From an uncultured Eubacteriales bacterium (GTDB lineage: Bacteria > Bacillota > Clostridia > Oscillospirales > CAG-382), in NCBI GenBank assembly GCA_934446675.1, contig CAKSEL010000002.1:124001-188000 (forward strand): a stretch of DNA of 64,000 nt. Reading direction: 5' to 3'. The notes beneath the pieces were generated by a model. It saw nothing but the letters and a program-made list of their open reading frames with translations, did no database searches and had not been told where the DNA came from. This document shows, piece by piece, positions 17,570 to 25,940 of this stretch (within the stretch, counting starts at the first letter, position 1; each line of letters starts with the position of its first letter). The position numbers and the translations under genes are program-made.

Positions 17570-19654
17570 ATGAAAAAGCGTACGATTTACTGCGGAGAGC
17601 TGAGCGAGTCTCTTGTAGGCACAACGCAGACAGCCTGCGGCTGGGTTCAGACCAAGAGAGACATGGGCGGAGTTATATTTATTGATCTTCGCGACAGAGA
17701 AGGCGAATTACAGGCTGTCTTTGACGCGCAGAATCTGAGTGCGGAGGATTTTAAGACGGCGGAAAGCCTGAAAAATCAGTCGGTCATAGCGATTACCGGT
17801 CTTGTAAGACTGCGCGGAGATGACACGGTAAACCCGAAGATAAAAACAGGTACCGTCGAGATTGCTGCTCAGAGCATTGAGGTTCTCTCGGTTGCGGACA
17901 CAATGCCTTTCAAGCTTGACGAAACGGTAAGAGAGGATTTAAGACTTCAGTACAGATACCTTGACATAAGACGTCCCGAAATGCTCCGCAATCTGAGATT
18001 CCGTCACAAGGTCGCGTCGGTTGCACGGCACTATCTTGACGAAAACGGCTTTATCGACGTCGAAACTCCGTATCTTACGCGTTCCACTCCCGAAGGCGCG
18101 AGAGACTATCTTGTTCCGAGCCGCGTTCACCCTGGTATGTTCTATGCGCTGCCGCAGTCGCCGCAGATATTCAAACAGTTACTCATGGTAGGCGGCATTG
18201 ACAAGTATTATCAGGTGGCGAGATGTTTCCGCGACGAGGATCTGAGAGCCGACAGACAGCCCGAATTTACTCAGGTAGACATGGAAATGTCCTTTGTCGA
18301 ACAGGAGGACGTACTGGTTCATCTTGAAAAGATGTTCAAGTATATGTTCAAAGAAACGATAGGTCTTGAAATTACAGAGCCGTTTCCGAGAATAACCTGG
18401 AACGACTCCATGGACAAATATGGCTGCGACAAGCCGGATTTACGTTTCGGCCTTGAAATTAAGGACGTCACGGACATTGCCGCCAAAACAGGATTTGAGG
18501 TATTCAACAAGGTCACAAAGGCAGGCGGCGTTGTACGTGCGATAAATGCAAAAAACGCAGGCGATTTCTTCACGCGCTCGCGCATTGAGGAACTTACCGA
18601 AAAAGCCGTAAACTACGGTGCAAAGGGCATGGCGTGGATACTGATACGTCCCGACGGCAGCTACTACACGGTTCTCGACAAGTTTATGTCGAAAGAGGAT
18701 CTCGAAAGCATAGTTAAGGCTCTCGAAGGTTCGGCAAACGACTTTATCTTCTTCTGCGCGGACAAATTGCAGAATGTAAGAAAAATATTGGGCGCGCTGA
18801 GAAACGACGTCGGCGATATGCTCGGACTTCGCAAAAAGGGCGAATTCAAGCCCTGCTTTGTAATAGATTTCCCCGAATTTGAGTATTCCGAGGACGAAAA
18901 GAGATACGTCGCAACGCACCACCCGTTCACGATGCCTTACCCCGAAGATTTACAGTATCTCAAAACAGCGCCCGAAAAAGTACGCGCGCAAGCCTACGAC
19001 GTGGTTCTCAACGGCGTTGAGTTAGGTTCAGGCTCTGTACGTATTCACGACAGAAACGTTCAGGAGACAATGTTTGAGGCTTTGGGCTTTACCGAAGAAG
19101 AAACCATGAAGCGTTTTGGATTTATGGTAAACGCTTTCCGTTACGGCACTCCTCCGCACGCAGGTTTTGCGTTCGGTCTTGACAGATTCGTAATGCTGCT
19201 TCTCGGCTGCGACAGTCTGCGCGACGTAATCGCCTTCCCGAAAATTAAGGACGCGTCCTGCTTAATGACAGACGCACCAAACCTTGTCGAAACAAAACAG
19301 CTTGAAGAGCTTTCTTTACTGTCATTATCAGAGCAGACCGAAACTTTAAGCGTTCAGAGAAAGAAAAAGTCCACGCCGAAAATCGACGTTGACAATGTTG
19401 CGTCCTTGGCAAAGCTCTGTTTTGCGGACGACGAGAAAAAGGCTCTCGAAAAAGACATGGAATCCATAATAACCTTTGCAAACCAGCTTGACGAACTTGA
19501 CGTAAGCGGCGCAAGCGCAAGAGAACATCTTGTTTCGGAAACCAACGTATTTGCTCCGGACGTGCCGCAAGGCTCATTTGACCGCACCGAGCTGCTTGCA
19601 AACGCAAAAACAAAGACTTCGGAATACATCACGGTTCCGAGAGTCGTGGAATAA
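17570..19654 (+). CDS. aspS: Aspartyl-tRNA synthetase fused to GatC
   Basis: A 694-residue fusion. Residues 1 to about 585 are a bacterial-type AspRS with an N-terminal OB anticodon domain (GWVQTKRDMGGVIFIDLRD), motif 2 (RCFRDEDLRADRQPEFTQVD), a GAD insertion and motif 3 (HAGFAFGLDRFVMLLLG). After a basic linker (QRKKKSTPK), residues 604-694 are a complete GatC (VDNVASLAKLCF through REHLVSETNVFAPDVP and the C-terminal EYITVPRVVE). GatC normally clamps GatA and GatB, so the fusion would tether AspRS to the amidotransferase. The residue that is His in nondiscriminating and Leu in E. coli-type AspRS is Met here and is uninformative. The upstream extension of the frame lies in the T-box terminator. 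Start chosen by GGAGG. Confidence 0.93.
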   Translation: MKKRTIYCGELSESLVGTTQTACGWVQTKRDMGGVIFIDLRDREGELQAVFDAQNLSAEDFKTAESLKNQSVIAITGLVRLRGDDTVNPKIKTGTVEIAAQSIEVLSVADTMPFKLDETVREDLRLQYRYLDIRRPEMLRNLRFRHKVASVARHYLDENGFIDVETPYLTRSTPEGARDYLVPSRVHPGMFYALPQSPQIFKQLLMVGGIDKYYQVARCFRDEDLRADRQPEFTQVDMEMSFVEQEDVLVHLEKMFKYMFKETIGLEITEPFPRITWNDSMDKYGCDKPDLRFGLEIKDVTDIAAKTGFEVFNKVTKAGGVVRAINAKNAGDFFTRSRIEELTEKAVNYGAKGMAWILIRPDGSYYTVLDKFMSKEDLESIVKALEGSANDFIFFCADKLQNVRKILGALRNDVGDMLGLRKKGEFKPCFVIDFPEFEYSEDEKRYVATHHPFTMPYPEDLQYLKTAPEKVRAQAYDVVLNGVELGSGSVRIHDRNVQETMFEALGFTEEETMKRFGFMVNAFRYGTPPHAGFAFGLDRFVMLLLGCDSLRDVIAFPKIKDASCLMTDAPNLVETKQLEELSLLSLSEQTETLSVQRKKKSTPKIDVDNVASLAKLCFADDEKKALEKDMESIITFANQLDELDVSGASAREHLVSETNVFAPDVPQGSFDRTELLANAKTKTSEYITVPRVVE

Positions 19655-19675
19655 TCGGAAAGGGAGGAAAAAGCA

Positions 19676-21115
19676 ATGTCGGATATAACAAAAATGGCAG
19701 TAACTGAGCTTTGCGAAAGCATAAAAAAAGGCGAGCTTTCACCGCTTGAAGTCACGGACGCTTACTTAAAGAGCATTTCGGAAAAGGACGGCGAAACGGG
19801 CGCGTTTCTTACCGTAACCGAAAAACAGGCAAAAGAACGTGCGGAAAAACTCGGGAAATCTGACGGCGGTCAGGCTCTGTTCGGTATTCCCTGCGCGATA
19901 AAGGACAACATCTGCACAAAGGGCGTCAAAACCACGTGTGCGTCGAAAATGCTCTCGGACTTTATTCCCTGCTACGACGCGACGGTAATGCAAAAGCTTG
20001 AAAAGGCAGGCGCCGTAATACTCGGCAAGACAAACATGGACGAATTTGCCATGGGCGGTTCGACGGAAAACTCGGCGTTCAAAATCACGAGAAACCCTGC
20101 AAACCCCGACTGTGTTCCCGGAGGAAGCAGCGGAGGAAGTGCGGCGTGCGTTGCGGCATATGAGGCTCCGTTTGCTCTCGGCTCGGACACGGGCGGTTCA
20201 ATACGCCAGCCTGCGGCATTCTGCGGAGTTGTCGGCATAAAACCGACATACGGTGCCGTTTCGAGATACGGTCTTATAGCCTTTGCGTCCTCTCTTGACC
20301 AGATAGGTCCGATAACTCACGGCGTAAAGGACAATGCGCTTGTACTCTCTGCCATTGCGGGCAGTGACGAAAAAGACGCGACAAGCATAAGAAAGCCGTT
20401 TGAAACAGACTATTTAAACGGAATTGAGAACGGCGTAAAGGGACTAAAAATCGGACTTCCGAACGAATTTTTTGCCGACGGAATTGATCCCGAAGTAAAA
20501 AGCGCGGTACTCAATGCGGCAAAGGTATACGAAAGTCTCGGCGCGCAGATTACAGGGCTTTCAATGCCCTCTTTAAAGCACGCGCTTGCGGCTTACTATG
20601 TAATATCCTCTGCTGAGGCGTCCTCAAACCTTGCGCGTTTTGACGGTGTACGATACGGAACGAGAAGTTCGGAATATTCCGACATGGATTCGCTTTACAA
20701 GAACACCAGAAGTCAGAACTTCGGCGCAGAGGTCAAGCGCCGCATAATGCTCGGAACTTTCGCGCTGTCAAGCGGATACTACGACGCATACTACAAAAAA
20801 GCTTTACGCGCCAGAAGCATTATAATCGACGAATATGCCAAGGCTTTTGAAAAGTGCGACGTAATTCTGAGTCCCGTAACACCGACTCCGGCGTACAAAA
20901 TCGGCGAAAAGACAAGCGATCCTGTCGAGATGTATCTCGGAGACATATACACCGTTCCGGTAAACATTGCCGGACTTCCGTCCTTATCGCTGCCGTGCGG
21001 AAAGACTGCATCGGGACTTCCGATAGGTATGCAGCTTATCGGCAAGGCTCTCGGCGAAAAGCTTTTATACAGAACCGGCTTTGCTTTTGAAAGCGTATTC
21101 GGAGGTGCAAGATAA
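19676..21115 (+). CDS. gatA: Asp/Glu-tRNA amidotransferase subunit A
   Basis: The glutaminase subunit of GatCAB. It releases ammonia from glutamine for amidation of Asp-tRNA-Asn and/or Glu-tRNA-Gln. At 479 residues it has standard length. The amidase-signature catalytic triad is intact: Lys76 (IPCAIKDN), cis-Ser151 (GGSSGGSAA) and nucleophile Ser175 (GSDTGGSIRQPA). It starts 21 nt after the aspS-gatC stop with GGGAGG, and overlaps gatB by 1 nt (TAATG). GatC is absent as a separate gene because it is fused to AspRS. Confidence 0.96.
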   Translation: MSDITKMAVTELCESIKKGELSPLEVTDAYLKSISEKDGETGAFLTVTEKQAKERAEKLGKSDGGQALFGIPCAIKDNICTKGVKTTCASKMLSDFIPCYDATVMQKLEKAGAVILGKTNMDEFAMGGSTENSAFKITRNPANPDCVPGGSSGGSAACVAAYEAPFALGSDTGGSIRQPAAFCGVVGIKPTYGAVSRYGLIAFASSLDQIGPITHGVKDNALVLSAIAGSDEKDATSIRKPFETDYLNGIENGVKGLKIGLPNEFFADGIDPEVKSAVLNAAKVYESLGAQITGLSMPSLKHALAAYYVISSAEASSNLARFDGVRYGTRSSEYSDMDSLYKNTRSQNFGAEVKRRIMLGTFALSSGYYDAYYKKALRARSIIIDEYAKAFEKCDVILSPVTPTPAYKIGEKTSDPVEMYLGDIYTVPVNIAGLPSLSLPCGKTASGLPIGMQLIGKALGEKLLYRTGFAFESVFGGAR

Positions 21116-22545
21116 TGACTTACTACAAGGGTTACGAAATGGTAATAGGACTTGAAGTCCATGCCGAACTTAAAACCAAAACCAAAATTTTCTGCCGCTG
21201 CAAAACGGATTTCGGCGCCGAACCCAACACGCAGTGCTGCCCCATATGCATGGGTATGCCCGGAACGCTGCCGGTACTCAACGAAAAGGTTGTTGACTAT
21301 GCGATAAAAGCCGGCAAGGCTCTCGGCTGCGAGATCACGCGCTATTCAAAGCAGGACAGAAAAAACTACTTCTATCCCGATCTTCCCAAAGCTTATCAGA
21401 TTTCGCAATACGATCTTCCTTTATGCGTCGGCGGCCATGTTGACATTGAAACCTCCGAAGGTTCAAAGACGATAGGCATTACGCGCATACACATTGAGGA
21501 GGACGCAGGCAAGCTCATTCACGACGAGACCCACGGCACCATGATAGACTGCAACCGCTGCGGCGTTCCGCTTATAGAAATAGTATCAGAACCCGACATA
21601 AGAAGTGCCGAGGAAGCTGCGGCATATTTAAGAAAGCTCAGAGCCGTTATTCTTTACACGGGCGTTTCAGACTGCAAGATGAACGAGGGTTCATTACGCT
21701 GCGACGTAAACCTCTCGGTAAGAAAAGCCGGAGAGCAGGCATTCGGCACGCGAACAGAGATGAAGAACATAAACTCATTTCAGTTTATAATAAAAGCCAT
21801 AGAGTACGAATACAAACGTCAGGTTGACGCGCTTGAATCGGGCGAGAAGATAGTTCAGGAAACGCGCCGTTTTGACGCCAACACCGGCAAAACCTACACC
21901 ATGCGTTCAAAGGAAAACGCAAACGACTACCGCTATTTTCCCGATCCGGACTTACCGGCAATCGAGATAAGCGACGAAATGCTTGAAAAGCTTACGTCTG
22001 AGATTCCGGTACTCCCCGACGAGCGCAAAAAGCTATACACTGAAAAATTCGGGCTTACGGCATACGACGCCGAGATGATCACAGCGGAGCTTGAGACTGC
22101 GGACTACTATGAAAAGGGTGCGGCGCTCACGAAGTATCCGAAGTTACTTGCAAATCTCCTTATTTCCGAGTTTTTCGCGCTCAAAGGCGACGACGGCAGC
22201 ATTAAAATATGTGCCGAAAACGCGGCAAAGCTTGCTGAGCTTTTAGGAGAGCAGAAGATCAACAGTTCCACTGCGAAAAAGCTTACAAAGCAGCTTTGGG
22301 AGCACGACGAAGATCCCGAAGTTATTGTAAAACGCGACGGACTTGAGCAGATCAACGACCGCGGTTTACTAAAGCAGCTCTGCGAAAAGGCATTTGCCGA
22401 AAATCCCAAGTCGATAGAGGACTACAAGAAAGGCAAAAAGGCTGCTCTCAAGGCTATTATCGGAAAAGTTATGTCGGAAACCGGCGGAAAAGGCAATCCG
22501 GTTATCATAAACGAGGTTGTGGAGGAGCTGGCGCCGGGACTTTAA
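21115..22545 (+). CDS. gatB: Asp/Glu-tRNA amidotransferase subunit B
   Basis: The kinase/amidotransferase subunit that phosphorylates the misacylated Asp or Glu on tRNA and transfers ammonia to it. The 476-residue protein has the GatB N-terminal catalytic domain with the zinc-type cysteines CRC (27, 29) and CCPIC (41-45), followed by GMPGTLPVLN. A helical region follows and a C-terminal YqeY-like tail domain (about 330-476) ends in GNPVIINEVVEELAPGL. It is the last gene of the T-box operon. No clear terminator was seen; the downstream kilobase is the composite repeat. Confidence 0.96.
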   Translation: MTYYKGYEMVIGLEVHAELKTKTKIFCRCKTDFGAEPNTQCCPICMGMPGTLPVLNEKVVDYAIKAGKALGCEITRYSKQDRKNYFYPDLPKAYQISQYDLPLCVGGHVDIETSEGSKTIGITRIHIEEDAGKLIHDETHGTMIDCNRCGVPLIEIVSEPDIRSAEEAAAYLRKLRAVILYTGVSDCKMNEGSLRCDVNLSVRKAGEQAFGTRTEMKNINSFQFIIKAIEYEYKRQVDALESGEKIVQETRRFDANTGKTYTMRSKENANDYRYFPDPDLPAIEISDEMLEKLTSEIPVLPDERKKLYTEKFGLTAYDAEMITAELETADYYEKGAALTKYPKLLANLLISEFFALKGDDGSIKICAENAAKLAELLGEQKINSSTAKKLTKQLWEHDEDPEVIVKRDGLEQINDRGLLKQLCEKAFAENPKSIEDYKKGKKAALKAIIGKVMSETGGKGNPVIINEVVEELAPGL

Positions 22546-22559
22546 GCTACAATCATTTG

Positions 22560-23585
22560 TTTAATATTTGCTTATTTTAGGCTGAAACGGATTATATTCT
22601 TCAAAGTACAACTTTATATTTGCACTTTTCGGCGGCGAAAAGTCCCCTGCGAGGATAAATGGTCGAAAAGTCCCCTGCGAGGATAAACCGTTCAAGGGAC
22701 TACTCGCCCCTTGACAATCCCCCGACGGGAGGATTTTGCCCTGAACATGACTTTCTTTCCCTCCAAAAACCTTACCAAAACGACCACTTGTTACTACGGT
22801 GCGTCCACGTAACCTACGGCAAAATCGCCGCGCGACAAGCGCGCGGATATGAGGTTCTGTACGAAGTTAAACTATTTCGACACACATGGTATTTTTATAT
22901 AGTCATGCAGTCAACAGGACTCGTTTTTCTGCCCAGCTTGCCTATCGGCAAGAAACTTGGTTCAAATGTTACTTTTGTGTTTGGCTGAGTTATGCTTGGT
23001 TTGAGCAAAAACGGATTATTCACTGCCATGTGCAAGTCTATACACCGACTTTTCGGAATCGAAAAAGTCGCCAAAAGATTTTCGCCGCTCAAACGCCGCA
23101 GCGAAAGCGCGGCTTCCTCTCCACGCGTCAAACTATCGTCGGTAAAGTTTCCCAGCACCTCCAAAATTCTCTATCTTCGCTCGCAGATGCTCCGCACTGC
23201 TCGATGATGGGGTCTGTACAAATTTTAACCCTTGCGAAAGCAAGGGCTATTTTTTATATTGTCTTACAGTCAACAGGACTCGCTTTTCTGCCCAGCTTGC
23301 CTAACGGCAAGAAACTTGGTTCAAATTCTACTTTTATGTTTAATAAAAAACTCTGTGCAAAGTTAAACCTAACGCACAGAGTTATCTTTTTATTAAATTA
23401 CCCTTTGTATTTAGTTGCCATAGTTTACTTCGGCACCTGCTCAGATTTAAGTCAGCCGCCTGCCTTTTGGTGGCTGACGGTATAAGCTGGCGGCAGGAAG
23501 TATCCCGCAACTCTTTTCTAAATTAGGGGCTATTGTTTTCTTTGCAGCTTTCTTTTTAAAAAGAAAGCGCGTACCCCTTCGTTTC
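22560..23585. repeat. Composite interspersed repeat, copy B
   Basis: About 1 kb without a convincing gene. Modules in order are listed here. 22571-22640 resembles 48120-48185, and its left part matches 5767-5793. A 28-nt-period tandem unit with AAAGTCCCCTGCGAGGATAA lies at 22635-22687. A GC hairpin is at 22790-22850. A block with GTCAACAGGACTCG and the hairpin CTTGCCTATCGGCAAG occurs twice (22906-22985, 23268-23340). The TTCGGAATCGAAAA module is at 23010-23115. A hairpin with AACTCTGTGC / GCACAGAGTT lies at 23345-23385. The right-end module is at 23478-23580, with a perfect 22-nt palindrome at 23547-23568. It abuts the 3' end of the next minus-strand gene. Confidence 0.85.
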
Positions 23586-23586
23586 C

Positions 23587-24168
23587 CTAAAGCGCGTATT
23601 CTTTCTCGTAAAGGTTAAAGACTTCGCAACCGTGTCGTTTAGCGTAATCGACGGTATAAGCGGTACCGCCGCGATCGGAGGAAAGGTAGCAAACACAATA
23701 CGCGGAATTATCGACGAGAGCGCGGTTACGTTTAAACATACACTCGGAATATTTAGACTTAGGCGGAACTCCGTCGAAATAGTAATTAATTTCATCGGCA
23801 TTTTGCTTTACAAACTCATATATACGCTTATCATTATCGCTCCAGTTCTGAGCCTGAGATTCAAACGGCAGATCGAGAACAAGGCGAAGGTCGGGGTTTT
23901 CGCGTTTCATATCAATAATCACCGTTGCGGCAATAGTATCAAAGCCGAGCGCTCCGCCGGCACGGAACGTATTTACGCCCTTTGCGCTGACAAGATAGCT
24001 CACCGTACTTTTAAGCGGTGCTAAAAGTGTTCTTTTACCGCCCTTGGGCAGCTTTCTGTGTCCCGTAAAACAGCAGCTTGCAAGCTTTTGAGTATCCGGC
24101 ACAAGTATCTGAGTTTCTTCAAACAGCAAATCCTCGGAGTAAACTCCGTCATCATCTTCAATATACAT
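23587..24168 (-). CDS. SLOG-family protein (DUF1273/YpsA-like)
   Basis: A 193-residue protein whose core (about 31-175) is a Rossmann-like SLOG fold. The family opening CCFTGHRKLP is at 32-41, followed by GGALGFDTIAATVI, PFESQAQNW and a late RNRALVDNSAYCVCYL and GGTAYTVDYA. SLOG proteins bind nucleotide-derived ligands and include YpsA and the DprA fold. The role of this subgroup is unknown. The 30-residue acidic N-terminus is not part of the domain. The ATG at 24168 was chosen over an upstream TTG that has no spacing from AAAGGGA. It is the final gene of an operon with an ABC exporter, and its stop touches the composite repeat. Confidence 0.82.
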   Translation of the reverse strand: MYIEDDDGVYSEDLLFEETQILVPDTQKLASCCFTGHRKLPKGGKRTLLAPLKSTVSYLVSAKGVNTFRAGGALGFDTIAATVIIDMKRENPDLRLVLDLPFESQAQNWSDNDKRIYEFVKQNADEINYYFDGVPPKSKYSECMFKRNRALVDNSAYCVCYLSSDRGGTAYTVDYAKRHGCEVFNLYEKEYAL

Positions 24169-24179
24169 AAACAATCCCT

Positions 24180-25934
24180 TTATTCAAACTGCGAATTATA
24201 AATCGCGCTGTAAAATCCGTTTTTCGCGAGCAATTCGTCATGCGTTCCTCTTTCCACTATCTTTCCGCCGTCTATAACAAGTATACAGTCCGCATTCTTT
24301 ACCGTAGACAGTCTGTGCGCGATAATAAAGCAGGTTTTTCCGCGCATCAGTGAAGTCATTGCCTCGGAAATACGTATTTCGGTCTGAGAATCGACATTTG
24401 ACGTCGCCTCGTCAAGTATAAGCATATTCGAGTCGTTAAGCATGGCGCGCGCTATGGTTATAAGCTGTTTCTGACCTTTTGACACGCTCACGCCGTCATC
24501 ATCGAGCCGCGTATCATAGCCGTTTTCAAGGCTTTCGATAAAGTCGTCTATTCCCGCCGCCTTTGCCGCACGTTTTACGTCCTCAATATCCGCGCCCTCT
24601 CTGCCGTATTCAATATTTTCTGCAACAGTACCCGAAAACAGCCACGTATCCTGAAGAACCATGGTGAAATTTTTTCTCAGGCTTTCGCGCGTAATTTTAA
24701 GCGTATTGTTTCCGTCAACCGCAATCGTACCGCTGTCGGGGTCGTAAAAACGCATAAGAAGATTTATTACCGTACTCTTTCCGGCTCCCGTCGGCCCTAC
24801 GACGGCAATTATCTTTCCGGCGTCCGCCTTAAAGCTTATATCATTTATTACAGTCTTTCCCGTAACATATCCGAAAACTATGTTTTTGAGTTCAACATCG
24901 CCCTTTGTGTTTTCAAGAGCATATGCGTCCGGATCATCTGCTTTTTCGGCAGGTCTGTCGAGTATATCGAAAATTCTGTCCGCCGCGGCAAACGCCGACT
25001 GAAGCTCGCTTATGAGATTTGCAGCCTCGTTGACAGGTCCGGAAAACTTCCTCGAATACAGCAGAAACGACGATATCTGTCCTATCGAGATCATGCCGTT
25101 AATATATAATAAGCTTCCGAGCACGCTTATAATTGTCAGCGATATATTATTTATGAAATTTACGCACGGTCCTACAACGCAGGCGTTATAATCGGCATCA
25201 TAGTATGCCCATGCAGCCTCTTTATTATATGAGTCAAAGCGGGAGAGCGACGCGTCCTCAGCACCGTAAACCTTTACGGAACGCAGTCCAGACATCATCT
25301 GTTCGGCATATCCGTTAAGCTCTCCGAGTGATTTTGAGCGCGCCTTAAACAGCGGTTCAACCTTTTTTGTCTTATGCTTTGTAAACCACACGGTTACGGG
25401 TATTGTGACAAGAAATACGCAAAGAAGCTTCAAATTTATGGTACACATCATTGCAAACGCACCGACGACCGTCACGGCGCTTGCGCCAATCTGAAGAACG
25501 TCTGTCGTAACAGATGCGTTTATGGTATCGACATCATAGGTTATGCGGCTGACGGTATCTCCGGTCTGGGTATTATCGAAAAAGGACGTCGGCAGCTTTG
25601 AAAGGTGAGAAAAAATATCGCTTCTCATCTTCATGCTCATCTTTTTGGATATATCGCTTATTACAAACGTCAGCACATACGACGCGGCGGCTGACAGCGC
25701 ATACACCCCGAGCATGAGCGCGGCGTTTTTATATGTGCCGTGAAAATCCACTCCGCCTTTTGCCGTGATGCAGTCTATCGCGCGTCCTGCAAGCTCGGGT
25801 CCTGTAAGCGCAAGCGCGTTTGAGGCTATCATCAGCACAAGCGCAAGCATCATGCGGAATTTATACTCAAGAACGTAACCCGAAAGCCGTTTCAATATGT
25901 ATTTTTTTGAGTGTCTTATTCTTTCGCGTTTCAT
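24180..25934 (-). CDS. ABC exporter half-transporter, catalytic partner
   Basis: A 584-residue type I ABC exporter subunit with six membrane helices (about 20-310) fused to a nucleotide-binding domain. Walker A is GPTGAGKST (about 377-385), the signature VSKGQKQ (about 486) departs from LSGGQ, and Walker B is MLILDEAT with the catalytic Glu intact. The switch His is in FIIAHRLST. With the next gene upstream it forms the usual heterodimeric pair, where one site is canonical and the other degenerate. Substrate unknown; drug, lipid or peptide export are possible. Its start is 6 nt from the upstream partner's stop. Confidence 0.92.
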   Translation of the reverse strand: MKRERIRHSKKYILKRLSGYVLEYKFRMMLALVLMIASNALALTGPELAGRAIDCITAKGGVDFHGTYKNAALMLGVYALSAAASYVLTFVISDISKKMSMKMRSDIFSHLSKLPTSFFDNTQTGDTVSRITYDVDTINASVTTDVLQIGASAVTVVGAFAMMCTINLKLLCVFLVTIPVTVWFTKHKTKKVEPLFKARSKSLGELNGYAEQMMSGLRSVKVYGAEDASLSRFDSYNKEAAWAYYDADYNACVVGPCVNFINNISLTIISVLGSLLYINGMISIGQISSFLLYSRKFSGPVNEAANLISELQSAFAAADRIFDILDRPAEKADDPDAYALENTKGDVELKNIVFGYVTGKTVINDISFKADAGKIIAVVGPTGAGKSTVINLLMRFYDPDSGTIAVDGNNTLKITRESLRKNFTMVLQDTWLFSGTVAENIEYGREGADIEDVKRAAKAAGIDDFIESLENGYDTRLDDDGVSVSKGQKQLITIARAMLNDSNMLILDEATSNVDSQTEIRISEAMTSLMRGKTCFIIAHRLSTVKNADCILVIDGGKIVERGTHDELLAKNGFYSAIYNSQFE

Positions 25935-25940
25935 TTTCCG

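Noticed and set aside
22635..22687. Possible CRISPR-like repeat
   Set aside because: Only two units with a few bases between them, no array and no cas genes in the window.
22886..23485. 199-codon ORF inside repeat copy B
   Set aside because: It crosses several repeat modules and its counterpart in copy C does not maintain the frame. Treated as chance.
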